Source: Salinispora pacifica CNR114 (GTDB taxonomy: Bacteria > Actinomycetota > Actinomycetes > Mycobacteriales > Micromonosporaceae). Taken from it: a stretch of DNA of 64,000 nucleotides. Below are positions 1 through 8,022 of the stretch, piece by piece; position 1 is the stretch's first letter, and each line of letters begins with the position of its first letter. The notes beneath the pieces were generated by a model. That model was not told the DNA's origin, did not search any database, and saw only the letters and a list, made by a program, of their open reading frames with translations. Position numbers and translations under genes: made by a program. The stretch lies in NCBI RefSeq assembly GCF_000514775.1, contig NZ_AZWO01000005.1:124001-188000 (forward strand), in the 5' to 3' direction.

Positions 1-78
1 GCCCCGTTACTGCGCCGCATCACCGACACCGAAGAGGTTCGAAACACCAACACCGAAGAGGATGGAGAACAGCGATGA
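1..78 (+). CDS. C-terminal end of an upstream gene (partial)
   Basis: Frame 1 is open from the window edge to a TGA at 76-78 and gives about 25 mostly polar residues with a repeated TEE motif. The stop overlaps the ATG of the next gene (ATGA at 75-78), the usual sign of translational coupling. Too little is visible to name a family. A regulator paired with the following monooxygenase would be a common arrangement, but that is inference. The DNA repeats ACACCGAAGAGG twice within about 30 bases. Confidence 0.5.
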   Translation, partial: APLLRRITDTEEVRNTNTEEDGEQR

Positions 79-1241
79 AAGCCTTTATCTGCGGCGCCGG
101 CATCGCCGGGCTGGCCCTCGCCCACCGCCTGCACCACCACGGTTGGGAGGTGCAGATCGTCGACCACGCTCCCGGGCCCCGCGAACAGGGGTACATGATT
201 GACTTCTTCGGTCCGGGATACGAGGCGCTGACGGCGATGGGACTGCGGCCGAACCTGCGGAGGTTCGCCAGTTCGGTCGATTCCTTCCGCTACATCGACT
301 CCCGGGGCCGGACGACTGTCCGCGTCGACTACACGTTCTTGGCCCGGGCGCTCGACGGCGAAGTCGCCAGCATAATGCGGCCTGCCCTCGAACGCATGCT
401 CCGCGAGTCGCTCAACGACCAGGTTGAGATTCGCTATGGCGTCACGATCGACCGGATCCGCGGTGACCGGGCAGAGCTCTCCGACGGCACTACAGTCGAG
501 GCGGACGTGATCGTGGGGGCAGACGGTATTCACTCCCACGTCCGCTCGCTCGTCTTCGGGCCCGAGCGCAACTACCTCCGTTACCTCGGCATGCATACCG
601 CGGCGTACGTCTTCGAGGACCCCGTGGTGTTCGAGCGGGTTCGGGGTCAGTTCGTGCTTACCGAAACCCTCAACCGTCAACTGGGTCTCTACGGGCTCGC
701 CGGTGGGCGGGTCGCGGTGTTCGCCCTGCACCGAAGGGATGACGCCGGCCTACCCGAGGACCCACGCGAGGTGCTGTGTCGTACCTACACCGGCATGGGT
801 GACCTGGTGGAGCGAGCCGTGGCCAACTGCCCCCCGCCGGAGGCGGTCTACTACGACCAGGTCGCCCAGGTCGACGCCGCGCGCTGGACCGATGGGCGGG
901 TCGCGTTGGTCGGTGACGCCGCGTACGCGGTGTCCCTGATCGCCGGGCAGGGCGCCTCACTGGGGATCGCCGGCGCCTACCTGCTGGCCGAACGGCTGCA
1001 AGCCGCCGGGTCGGTCCCAGAGGGACTGGCCGATTACGAGCGTCGCTGGAGGCCAGTCATCCGCGCCACGCAGCAGGCAGCCCGAGATCGGGTCACCGAG
1101 TGGTTCCTGCCGACGTCGTCAGTCAAGCTTCTGGCACGGCGCTGGGGATTCCGGGCGATGCGCGTGCCGGGCCTCGATCGGCTTTTGGTCGGCACCCTGT
1201 TCCCGAAGAACCACCGGAACATTGCCGAACTCGCGAGGTAG
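75..1241 (+). CDS. FAD-dependent monooxygenase (aromatic hydroxylase family)
   Basis: A 388-residue single-component flavin monooxygenase, expected to hydroxylate a small or aromatic substrate using NAD(P)H and O2. The N-terminal dinucleotide-binding motif GAGIAG is at residues 7-12, a DG motif (VGADGIHSHVR) lies near residue 150, and the FAD-ribityl motif with GDAAYAVSLIAGQGASL lies near residue 279. Length is normal for the PHBH fold group. The start overlaps the stop of the upstream gene. The substrate cannot be read from the sequence; tailoring or degradation of an aromatic compound, or drug modification, are all possible. Confidence 0.85.
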   Translation: MKAFICGAGIAGLALAHRLHHHGWEVQIVDHAPGPREQGYMIDFFGPGYEALTAMGLRPNLRRFASSVDSFRYIDSRGRTTVRVDYTFLARALDGEVASIMRPALERMLRESLNDQVEIRYGVTIDRIRGDRAELSDGTTVEADVIVGADGIHSHVRSLVFGPERNYLRYLGMHTAAYVFEDPVVFERVRGQFVLTETLNRQLGLYGLAGGRVAVFALHRRDDAGLPEDPREVLCRTYTGMGDLVERAVANCPPPEAVYYDQVAQVDAARWTDGRVALVGDAAYAVSLIAGQGASLGIAGAYLLAERLQAAGSVPEGLADYERRWRPVIRATQQAARDRVTEWFLPTSSVKLLARRWGFRAMRVPGLDRLLVGTLFPKNHRNIAELAR

Positions 1242-1337
1242 GAACTGCGGGTTCGGCGAAGTGCGGCGGTCATCGGTCCGGCGGGTGTCAACCTTCTATG
1301 CTCGGTCGGTGGTGCGGAACGAGGGGGGCGATGCGAA

Positions 1338-1841
1338 ATGGTAGCGCCAGCAGACTACGTGGAGATAGTTCGGCAACGACTGGTGGCCGACGGGTGCGCG
1401 GTGACCGATGAGCGCCTCGGTGCTGACTCCGTGGTGGTCGGTTACCGGGCTCAGTTTCGGGCGTTGACCAGGATTCACTTCTTCACGGTCGTCACGAGTA
1501 CGAATCGGGTTGTCGAGGAAGATCTACGGTCCTTTGTCAGCAACGTGGTAGGGCTGGGACTGGAACGAAAGGGCCGATGGCTCGGCGTGCAGTCGGGCAT
1601 CATTGTGCTGCCGGTGCTCGTGACCGAGGCGGCGGATCCCGCCGCGACGGCGCTGACCCAGAAGGCGTACCGGCTGAAACGGGCCGGCTTTGCGGTCCTG
1701 ACCCAGCCCGCCATCGTGGACGTCAGGGCGGGCAGGGTCTGGACCTTCCGCGGTACCCGGGTCTGGGGGTTGGTCTACAACTCGTTGATCAAAAAGAAGT
1801 ACGAGGCGTACCTGCCGGAGCCGTCGGCGGCGGCCGACTGA
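1338..1841 (+). CDS. conserved hypothetical protein, 167 aa
   Basis: Not recognised as a known family. The start is an ATG preceded by a purine-rich G run at about 1320-1330. The protein is soluble, without signal peptide or clear membrane segment, mixed alpha/beta in character, with a hydrophobic stretch VQSGIIVLPVLVTEA near the middle and a basic YNSLIKKKYEAY motif near the C-terminus. Codon third positions are GC-rich, as in its neighbours, which supports real coding. It stands alone and converges on the secreted-protein gene on the minus strand. Confidence 0.7.
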   Translation: MVAPADYVEIVRQRLVADGCAVTDERLGADSVVVGYRAQFRALTRIHFFTVVTSTNRVVEEDLRSFVSNVVGLGLERKGRWLGVQSGIIVLPVLVTEAADPAATALTQKAYRLKRAGFAVLTQPAIVDVRAGRVWTFRGTRVWGLVYNSLIKKKYEAYLPEPSAAAD

Positions 1842-1997
1842 CCGAATGTCCTCCTCGACCCCGTGCGTGCGCGGCGTGCCCGCCACGAGGCGGACCGGGG
1901 CCGAGTCGACGAACTGATCATGGCAGGCACGGAACGCGCCCGGCGGGTGGTGCAGCCGAACGGTCCCGTGAACCCACGGCCACTGTCGGGTAGCGGG

Positions 1998-3317
1998 TCA
2001 GGGCACGTCCACCCGGACGCCGGCGGAGAACACCCCACTGCGTAGCTCGAGTCGGGTCGGTGGCTGCTGGCCGGGCACGCGGAAGACCAACGGGAGGACC
2101 ATTCGGCTGCCGCCGGCCAGTGGCTTGGCGAACACGTCCCGGCCCTGGTTCACCCGGCGGGTCGCCGGCTCGTCGGTGTTGACGAAGTTACCGTCGGCGA
2201 GGTATGCCCGCTGGAGCTGACCGTGCCAGCTCTGCTGTTCCGGGGTGCGGTTGTGGACCCCGACGGTCGCGGCGCAGGTATGTGCCGCCGAGGCCCGCTG
2301 GCAGCTGATCCGGTAGACAGTGAACTCGAACGCCGTCTCGCGGAGCGGCTCTCCGATCGCCCCTGCGGCTGCGGTGCCGATCCAGGCGCCGCTGCTGGGA
2401 TCGGAGTCGGTGTCGACGGCAGCGGCCTTCCGGGTGGCCGTCCAGGCCGCTGCGCCCCCGGTGCCGGCCAGTACCACCGCGGCGACCGGGATGAGCAGCC
2501 AGGTCGAGGGCCGGCGGCGGCGGGTCAGAGCGGTCGGTGCCGCCGGTCGCGGATAGACACTTCCGCGACCTTCCGGGTGCGGTGGCGGGACCTGCGTTGG
2601 GCGCCGCCGTCGCTGCCAGGTCCACCAGCCGCCGACGGCGAGCGCGGCGAGCCCACCGAGGCCGGTGAGCAGTGCAGCTGGCCGCTGCCACACCGGTGGT
2701 TCCGGCTCGGCCGCCGCGGGTGTTGACGGGGACTGCCAGGTCGCGGTCGCGCAGTCGTACGGGCGTTCGCCGCCGGCGGCGAAGGCGCAGGCGGGCGCGG
2801 TCAGGGGCGCACCCGGTGGCGCGGAGAGCTCGGTACGGAGCGTGGTGGTACTTCGGGCTGGCAGCCGCAGCTCCCAGGTGACCTCTGTTCCGGCCGAACC
2901 GCCGTGGTGGCTGGGTCGGCCGCCGTCGGTGATCGAGGTCGCCGAGGCGCCCGGTGGGAGCTCCTGCCGGACGGTGGTGGAGATCGGGCGGTTCCCGTCG
3001 TTGCGGACCTGGATCCGGTACCTCGGCGCGGCGGTGCTCTCCGGCGCGACCTGTACGGTGACCGGCGGCTTCGGTGGTGGGACCGCCGCCCGGGTTGGGC
3101 TCGGCAGCGCCGGCGGCGCGGATGGCCGGCCCGGCCCCGCGGAGGGCTCCGCGGATGGCTGGCCGGCCGGCGCCGTGGCTGCCGCGTGCGGGGCCGGCGG
3201 TCGGGCGGCCGGTGGCTGTGCGGCGGCCGGGCCGGGTAGCGCCGGCACGGCGGCGAGGATGCCGAGGCAGTAGACGAACACTGCGAGGGCCCTGTGGTGT
3301 CGTGTCGATGCAGGCAT
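1998..3317 (-). CDS. Pro/Ala-rich membrane-anchored surface protein with DUF11-like domain
   Basis: 439 residues. A signal peptide (RHHRALAVFVYCLGILAA, cleavage near AAAQ) is followed by a Pro/Ala-rich stretch to about residue 85. A beta-rich region (about 88-195) resembles the DUF11 conserved-repeat domain, with RIQVRNDGNRPI and TVRQELPPGASATSI. Two hydrophobic segments follow (about 212-230 and 275-295) around a basic linker, and then a C-terminal domain of about 130 residues. The start ATG has a GGAGG Shine-Dalgarno. It is divergent from the FAH-family gene. Function unknown; a cell-surface role is inferred from topology only. Confidence 0.75.
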   Translation of the reverse strand: MPASTRHHRALAVFVYCLGILAAVPALPGPAAAQPPAARPPAPHAAATAPAGQPSAEPSAGPGRPSAPPALPSPTRAAVPPPKPPVTVQVAPESTAAPRYRIQVRNDGNRPISTTVRQELPPGASATSITDGGRPSHHGGSAGTEVTWELRLPARSTTTLRTELSAPPGAPLTAPACAFAAGGERPYDCATATWQSPSTPAAAEPEPPVWQRPAALLTGLGGLAALAVGGWWTWQRRRRPTQVPPPHPEGRGSVYPRPAAPTALTRRRRPSTWLLIPVAAVVLAGTGGAAAWTATRKAAAVDTDSDPSSGAWIGTAAAGAIGEPLRETAFEFTVYRISCQRASAAHTCAATVGVHNRTPEQQSWHGQLQRAYLADGNFVNTDEPATRRVNQGRDVFAKPLAGGSRMVLPLVFRVPGQQPPTRLELRSGVFSAGVRVDVP

Positions 3318-3469
3318 ACGAACGAACCTCCGGAGCCGACGTTAGGGCGGTGTCACGCCGGGCGGTAGGAAGTGGCGAAGCCGGCCCCCGGCGGGTGGTG
3401 ATGGCGTAGGGTGCGCGGCGCGCCACGCGGCATCCGACCTGCGGCTGTGCCCGTGCACCAGGCCGGGGA

Positions 3470-3481
3470 TAGATTGTCCCG
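3470..3481 (+). promoter_or_regulatory. -10 element TAGATT for a leaderless FAH-family gene
   Basis: TAGATT at 3470-3475 is followed by six bases and then the GTG at 3482. This fits an extended TANNNT -10 whose transcription start coincides with the start codon. No Shine-Dalgarno is present upstream of the GTG. Confidence 0.6.
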
Positions 3482-4285
3482 GTGCGTATCGCTCGTTTCG
3501 CTCATACCAAGGGAATGTCGTTCGGAGTCGTCGAGGGGGAGCCGGAGGCGGGTCCGCAGGGGCTGACCGTCGCTGAGGTCGAGGGGCATCCGTTCGGACG
3601 GATCGCCTTCTCCGGCGCCCGGTGGGCCCTCTCCGACGTCCGGCTGCTCTCGCCGATCCTGCCGAGCAAAGTTGTCTGCGTCGGCCGTAACTACGCCGAG
3701 CACGCGGCGGAGCACGGTGCCGAGGTGCCCCAGGAGCCGCTGCTCTTTCTCAAGCCGTCCACCTCGGTGATTGGGCCGCGGGACGCGATCCGGCTGCCGG
3801 CGCTGTCGAAGCAGGTCGAGCATGAGGCCGAGTTGGCCGTGGTGATCGGGGCTCCCGGTGCCCGGCGGGCCGATCGGGCCGCTGCTGCCCGCGCGGTCTT
3901 CGGCTACACCTGCGCCAACGATGTCACCGCGCGGGACCTGCAACGGGCGGACGGGCAGTGGACCCGGGCCAAGGGCTTCGACTCGTTCTGCCCGATCGGT
4001 CCCTGGATCACCACCGGCCTTGACGTCGCCGATCTGGAGATCCGGTGTGAGGTGGGTCGCGATCCGGAGGAGATGGAGGTTCGCCAACTGGGCCGGACCC
4101 GGGACATGGTCTTCGACGTGCCGGCCCTGGTGTCGTACGTCTCACATGTGATGACGCTGCTTCCCGGTGATGTGATCCTGACCGGCACGCCGGCCGGGGT
4201 TAGTCCGCTGGTGGACGGGGATACGGTCACCGTGCGGATCGAAGGGGTCGGTGAGCTGACGAACCCGGTGCTGCCGGCCAGCTGA
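3482..4285 (+). CDS. fumarylacetoacetate hydrolase (FAH) family protein
   Basis: 267 residues, the normal size for two-domain FAH-fold enzymes that cleave or decarboxylate beta-diketo or oxo-acid substrates with Mg2+. Visible landmarks are KVVCVGRNYAEHA at about 61-73, the metal-binding HEAELAVVIG near 113, CANDVTARDLQ near 145, KGFDSFCPIGPW, and GTPAGVSPL near 236. The substrate is unknown; the group includes acylpyruvases and 2-hydroxyhepta-2,4-diene-1,7-dioate isomerases. In many actinobacteria this gene precedes gltX; here it is followed directly by tRNA genes. Confidence 0.88.
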   Translation: MRIARFAHTKGMSFGVVEGEPEAGPQGLTVAEVEGHPFGRIAFSGARWALSDVRLLSPILPSKVVCVGRNYAEHAAEHGAEVPQEPLLFLKPSTSVIGPRDAIRLPALSKQVEHEAELAVVIGAPGARRADRAAAARAVFGYTCANDVTARDLQRADGQWTRAKGFDSFCPIGPWITTGLDVADLEIRCEVGRDPEEMEVRQLGRTRDMVFDVPALVSYVSHVMTLLPGDVILTGTPAGVSPLVDGDTVTVRIEGVGELTNPVLPAS

Positions 4286-4331
4286 TCCGTGCGAGGTTTC
4301 TGCAGCTCAAGGACGTTCTGTCGGGGGCGAT

Positions 4332-4360
4332 TTGGCCCTGCGGCGGGAGGAGGGTAATGT
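4332..4360 (+). promoter_or_regulatory. tRNA-Gln promoter
   Basis: TTGGCC at 4332-4337, a 17-base spacer, then TAATGT at 4355-4360. This is a good housekeeping-sigma -35/-10 pair ending 26 bases before the mature 5' end of tRNA-Gln. Confidence 0.6.
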
Positions 4361-4386
4361 TTGTGCCCGGCGCTGCGAGGCGCCGA

Positions 4387-4458
4387 TGGGGTATGGGGTA
4401 ATTGGCAGCCCGACTGATTCTGGTTCAGTTAGTCTAGGTTCGAGTCCTGGTACCCCAG
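4387..4458 (+). tRNA. tRNA-Gln (CTG)
   Basis: A complete cloverleaf: acceptor stem TGGGGTA/TACCCCA (4387-4393 with 4451-4457), D arm with GGTAATTGGCAG, anticodon stem ACTGA/TCAGT enclosing loop TTCTGGT (anticodon CTG, reading CAG), and T arm with GGTTCGAGTCC. The discriminator base is G. The 3' CCA is not encoded. It is the first of three tRNA genes in this block. Confidence 0.95.
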
Positions 4459-4520
4459 CGCTGTCTCGACTCGGTTGAGTCGGGATCGCTGGTTCCAGCG
4501 GAGGTTTGCCTCTGGTGGAT

Positions 4521-4547
4521 TGCTTCCCACCCGCTGGGTGGGAAGCA
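4521..4547 (+). terminator. hairpin after tRNA-Gln
   Basis: A perfect 12-base inverted repeat (4521-4532 and 4536-4547) with a 3-base loop GCT lies between tRNA-Gln and the first tRNA-Glu. It is followed by TTAGGTTCT, a weak T-rich tail. Confidence 0.6.
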
Positions 4548-4556
4548 TTAGGTTCT

Positions 4557-4629
4557 GGCCCCGTCGTCTAGCGGCCCAGGACGCCGCCCTCTCAAGGCGG
4601 TAGCGCCGGTTCGAATCCGGTCGGGGCTA
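4557..4629 (+). tRNA. tRNA-Glu (CTC), copy 1
   Basis: Acceptor GGCCCCG pairs with CGGGGCT (4557-4563 with 4622-4628, first pair G-T). The anticodon stem CCGCC/GGCGG encloses CTCTCAA (anticodon CTC, reading GAG). The T arm is GCCGG-TTCGAAT-CCGGT and the discriminator is A. CCA is not encoded. It is identical over all 73 bases to copy 2 at 4924-4996. Confidence 0.95.
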
Positions 4630-4642
4630 CAGAGGTGGTGTG

Positions 4643-4671
4643 AGCCCGTCCCGTTGTCGGGGCGGGCTTTC
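4643..4671 (+). terminator. terminator after tRNA-Glu copy 1
   Basis: The stem AGCCCGTCCCG / CGGGGCGGGCT (one G-T pair) has loop TTGT and is followed by TTTCCCTCTT, consistent with a Rho-independent terminator. Confidence 0.7.
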
Positions 4672-4874
4672 CCTCTTCCCAGACCGGGTTAACCGATCGC
4701 CCTCGGACCGGGTTCGCCCCTGCACCCGGGCCGGGTTCGCTCCCGGTATCCCGAACGGGTTCGTCCCGCACCGGCGGTGTTGCCCGGCGTGGGTGAGCAC
4801 CGTCCCGGCCGGGACGGCTGCCCCCGGGCATGGGTGGTCCTGCCCCCGGCGGTGGGGCGTCCGGCCGGTGCCGG

Positions 4875-4880
4875 TAGACT
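4875..4880 (+). promoter_or_regulatory. possible -10 of tRNA-Glu copy 2
   Basis: TAGACT lies 43 bases upstream of the second tRNA-Glu, a plausible distance for a tRNA precursor. No convincing -35 was found at the expected spacing, so this is tentative. Confidence 0.35.
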
Positions 4881-4923
4881 ATCCTCGTGCCGCTCAGCCG
4901 GGCGGTCATTCGGGAAATTTCCT

Positions 4924-4996
4924 GGCCCCGTCGTCTAGCGGCCCAGGACGCCGCCCTCTCAAGGCGGTAGCGCCGGTTCGAATCCGGTCGGGGCTA
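4924..4996 (+). tRNA. tRNA-Glu (CTC), copy 2
   Basis: An exact 73-base duplicate of the tRNA-Glu at 4557-4629, with anticodon CTC and identical arms. The upstream flank differs from that of copy 1 and the downstream terminator is different and stronger, so the two copies are separately flanked and probably separately transcribed. Confidence 0.95.
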
Positions 4997-5002
4997 CACA
5001 TT

Positions 5003-5043
5003 GCCACCAGGCCCGTCTCGCGATGCGAGACGGGCCTGGTGGC
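5003..5043. terminator. bidirectional terminator between tRNA-Glu and ndgR
   Basis: A perfect 19-base inverted repeat (5003-5021 and 5025-5043) with a 3-base loop GAT lies between the tRNA-Glu on the plus strand and the 3' end of ndgR on the minus strand. Its symmetry and position suggest that it stops transcription from both sides. Confidence 0.75.
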
Positions 5044-5064
5044 TTCGGTCACCGGGTCGGCGGG

Positions 5065-5751
5065 CTACAGGCCGGAGAGCCGCTGGCCGGCTCGGACGAC
5101 CGCCATCGCGTGGCGTTCACCGGGCCGGCGGCCGAGCCGTTCGATGGGGCCGCTGACGCTGACCGCGGCGATGACTCGTCCGGTGCGATCCCGGATCGGC
5201 GCGGAGACGCTCGCCACTCCCGCTTCCCGTTCCGCCACGCTCTGCGCCCAACCGCGGCGCCGAACCTCGGCGAGCGCTCGACCGGTGAACTTCGAGCGGG
5301 GCAGGAGCGGCATGACCGCCTCCGGTGGCTCCCAGGCCAGCAGGATCTGCGCCGCGGAGCCGGCGGTCATGGGTAGCACCGAGCCGATCGGCACGGTGTC
5401 CCGCAGGCCGCTGGCCCGCTCGGCGGCGGCTACGCAGACCCGCTCGTCGGCCCGGCGTAGGTAGAGCTGCGCGCTCTCCCCGGTGGCGTCCCGGAGCGCG
5501 CTGAGCAGGGGCTCGGCCGCGGTCAGCAGCACGTCGGGTGCGGCGTTGGCCAGTTCACCCAGGCGGGGACCGGGGCGCCACCGTCCCTGGGTGTCGCGTA
5601 CCAACATTCGGTGGATCTCCAATGCCTGCGCCAACCGGTGTGCGGTTGCCCGGGGCAGCTTCGTGCGTTCAACGAGTTCGGCCAGGCTGGCGCCGTCCAC
5701 GCAGGCAGCCAGGATGACCACCGCCTTGTCGAGAACGCCGACACCGCTCAT
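5065..5751 (-). CDS. ndgR: IclR-family regulator NdgR (LtbR) of leucine biosynthesis
   Basis: 228 residues from the ATG at 5751; the in-frame extension to 5775 lacks homology character. NdgR/LtbR regulators have an N-terminal winged helix (SGVGVLDKAVVILAA, PRATAHRLAQALEIHRML, about residues 2-60) and a C-terminal IclR effector domain (ESAQLYLRRADERVCVAAAE, GWAQSVAEREAGVASVSAP, AAVSVSGPIERL). The gene is divergent from leuC, the arrangement conserved in actinobacteria, where the protein controls leuCD and other amino-acid genes. The roughly 50-base intergene must hold its operator. Confidence 0.92.
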   Translation of the reverse strand: MSGVGVLDKAVVILAACVDGASLAELVERTKLPRATAHRLAQALEIHRMLVRDTQGRWRPGPRLGELANAAPDVLLTAAEPLLSALRDATGESAQLYLRRADERVCVAAAERASGLRDTVPIGSVLPMTAGSAAQILLAWEPPEAVMPLLPRSKFTGRALAEVRRRGWAQSVAEREAGVASVSAPIRDRTGRVIAAVSVSGPIERLGRRPGERHAMAVVRAGQRLSGL

Positions 5752-5788
5752 ACTGTGTCCCACAAGCCGAAACATACCTCCCAGAATT

Positions 5789-5800
5789 TAGGATGTCCAG
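5789..5800 (+). promoter_or_regulatory. -10 element TAGGAT for leaderless leuC
   Basis: TAGGAT at 5789-5794, then six bases, then the leuC ATG at 5801. If transcription starts at the ATG there is no leader in which peptide attenuation could occur, leaving NdgR repression or activation as the likely control. Confidence 0.65.
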
Positions 5801-7246
5801 ATGGTGGGAGTCACTCCAGAGCCGAGGACCCTGGCCGAGAAGGTCTGGGCCTCGCACGTCGTCCGATCCGCCGAGGGCGAGCCCGACCTGCTCTTCATCG
5901 ACCTGCACCTGCTCCACGAGGTGACCAGCCCACAAGCCTTCGACGGGCTGCGCCTCGCCGGTCGCCGGATCCGCCGTCCCGACCTGACGATCGCGACCGA
6001 GGATCACAACACCCCCACCGGGTACGCGGACCCGTCGTACCAACTCCGCCGCGGCGACCTGTTGACAATCACCGATCCCACCTCTCGGACGCAGATCGAG
6101 ACGCTGCGTCGCAACTGCGCCGAGTTCGGGGTGCGGCTGCATCCGTTGGGCGATCGGAACCAGGGAATCGTCCACGTCATCGGCCCGCAGTTGGGCCTGA
6201 CCCAACCCGGGATGACGATCGTCTGCGGTGACTCGCACACCGCCACCCACGGGGCCTTCGGTGCGCTGGCCTTCGGAATCGGCACCAGTGAGGTCGAGCA
6301 CGTGCTCGCCACCCAGACGCTGCCGCAGGCCCGACCGAAGACGATGGCGGTGAACGTCGTCGGTGACCTCGCACCGGGTGTTACCGCGAAAGACCTGGTG
6401 CTCGCCCTGATCGCCCAGGTCGGTACGGGTGGTGGCCGTGGGCATGTGGTGGAGTATCGAGGCGAGGCGATCCGGAAGCTGTCCATGGAGGGGCGGATGA
6501 CCGTCGCCAACATGTCCATCGAGTGGGGCGCCAAGGCGGGGCTGATCGCCCCGGACGAGACGACGTTCGACTACCTCCGGGGACGGCCCAACGCTCCGTC
6601 CGGCGCCGACTGGGAGGCGGCGGTCGCGTACTGGCGGACGCTACCCACCGACGCGGGTGCGACGTTCGACTCCGAGGTGACCCTGGACGCGAGCCGGGTC
6701 ACGCCGTTTGTGACCTGGGGCACCAACCCGGGGCAGGGCGCGTCGCTGGACGCGCGGGTGCCGAATCCGGAGGAGTTCGCCACCGAGCCGGAGCGGGCCG
6801 CCGCCCGTCGGGCGCTGGAGTACATGGACCTCGCCGTGGGCACCCCGCTGCGGGATCTCACCGTTGACGTGGTCTTCGTCGGCTCCTGCACCAATGGCCG
6901 GATTGAGGACCTGCGGGTGGCTGCCGACGTGTTGCGCGGGCGCCGGGTGGCCCCGGGCGTGCGGATGCTCGTCGTGCCGGGCTCCGCCGCGGTGCGGGAG
7001 AGCGCCGAGGCGGAGGGGCTGGACAAGGTCTTCGCCGAAGCCGGTGCTGAGTGGCGTTTCGCGGGCTGCTCGATGTGTCTGGGGATGAACCCGGACACGC
7101 TCCGGTCGGGCCAGCGCGCCGCCTCGACCTCGAACCGTAACTTCGAGGGCCGCCAGGGCCGGGGTGGGCGCACCCACCTGGTCTCCCCGCCGGTCGCCGC
7201 GGCCACCGCGGTGGCGGGCCGGCTGGCTGCCCCCGCCGATCTGTAG
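5801..7246 (+). CDS. leuC: 3-isopropylmalate dehydratase large subunit
   Basis: 481 residues. With LeuD it isomerises 2-isopropylmalate to 3-isopropylmalate in leucine biosynthesis using a [4Fe-4S] cluster. The aconitase-fold signatures include [20 protein letters not shown], and the three cluster cysteines lie in [12 protein letters not shown] (near residue 363) and [10 protein letters not shown] (near 423-427). It is cotranscribed with leuD after 15 bases. The start is supported by the -10 placed six bases upstream. Confidence 0.97.
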   Translation: MVGVTPEPRTLAEKVWASHVVRSAEGEPDLLFIDLHLLHEVTSPQAFDGLRLAGRRIRRPDLTIATEDHNTPTGYADPSYQLRRGDLLTITDPTSRTQIETLRRNCAEFGVRLHPLGDRNQGIVHVIGPQLGLTQPGMTIVCGDSHTATHGAFGALAFGIGTSEVEHVLATQTLPQARPKTMAVNVVGDLAPGVTAKDLVLALIAQVGTGGGRGHVVEYRGEAIRKLSMEGRMTVANMSIEWGAKAGLIAPDETTFDYLRGRPNAPSGADWEAAVAYWRTLPTDAGATFDSEVTLDASRVTPFVTWGTNPGQGASLDARVPNPEEFATEPERAAARRALEYMDLAVGTPLRDLTVDVVFVGSCTNGRIEDLRVAADVLRGRRVAPGVRMLVVPGSAAVRESAEAEGLDKVFAEAGAEWRFAGCSMCLGMNPDTLRSGQRAASTSNRNFEGRQGRGGRTHLVSPPVAAATAVAGRLAAPADL

Positions 7247-7261
7247 CAAGGGACACCGCTG

Positions 7262-7849
7262 ATGGAGAAGTTCACCATCCACACCGGCACCGCCGTGCCA
7301 CTACGTCATTCGAATGTGGATACCGACCAGATCATTCCGGCCGTGCACCTGAAGCGAGTAACGCGAACGGGTTTCGCGGACGCCTTGTTCAGTGCCTGGC
7401 GGGAGGATCAGGCGTTCGTCCTCAATAATGAATCATTTTCTGGCGCCTCGATTCTTGTTGCTGGTCCCGAGTTTGGCACCGGCTCGTCCCGAGAGCATGC
7501 CGTCTGGGCCTTGCGGGACTGGGGGTTCCGGGTCGTGCTGGCCCCGCGCTTCGGTGACATCTTCCGGGGCAACGCACTCAAGGGCGGGCTACTGCCGGTT
7601 GAGTTGGAACTGGAAGTGGTCGAAGAGATCTGGGATCGCGTCGAGGCCGATCCCAGCATGCCGATCACCGTCGACCTCACCGCCCGCCAGGTCCAGGTCG
7701 CGGATGCGACCTGGGCGTTCCCGCTGGACGACTTCAGCCGCTGGCGGCTGATGGAGGGCATGGACGACATTGGACTCACGCTTCGGCATGAACCCCTGAT
7801 CGGTGCCTTCGAGGCGTCTCGGCAGCCGTTCCTACCCACCATCACATAG
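7262..7849 (+). CDS. leuD: 3-isopropylmalate dehydratase small subunit
   Basis: 195 residues, the swivel-domain partner of LeuC. Recognisable motifs are [11 protein letters not shown] near the N-terminus, [17 protein letters not shown] at about 67-83, and [16 protein letters not shown]. Length is standard. Codons 54-68 (7421-7465) are oddly AT-rich, with AAT AAT GAA TCA TTT TCT and ATT CTT GTT GCT GGT, in a gene otherwise dominated by G/C third positions. Confidence 0.97.
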   Translation: MEKFTIHTGTAVPLRHSNVDTDQIIPAVHLKRVTRTGFADALFSAWREDQAFVLNNESFSGASILVAGPEFGTGSSREHAVWALRDWGFRVVLAPRFGDIFRGNALKGGLLPVELELEVVEEIWDRVEADPSMPITVDLTARQVQVADATWAFPLDDFSRWRLMEGMDDIGLTLRHEPLIGAFEASRQPFLPTIT

Positions 7850-7876
7850 CCGCCTGCCCCGCCCCGCGAGGGAAAG

Positions 7877-7907
7877 TCGCCCCCACCGGCGTCGCTGGTG
7901 GGGGCGA
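7877..7907 (+). terminator. leuCD hairpin
   Basis: An 11-base inverted repeat TCGCCCCCACC / GGTGGGGGCGA with a 9-base loop lies 28 bases after the leuD stop. No T run follows, so it may act with Rho or as a 3' stabiliser. Confidence 0.55.
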
Positions 7908-8022
7908 ATCTGTTGCGACACAAGGGTCTTTTTCTGTCGAATGTTTGTGTAGCGCCAGCACAGGGCATAACGTGCGCGCAGAATGGCTCGCGTCGAGTCA
8001 GTTGCACAATCGGGAGGAAGTC

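Noticed and set aside
4557..4996. CRISPR or phage attachment repeat
   Set aside because: The exact 73-base direct repeat is simply the duplicated tRNA-Glu; there is no integrase gene or spacer structure.
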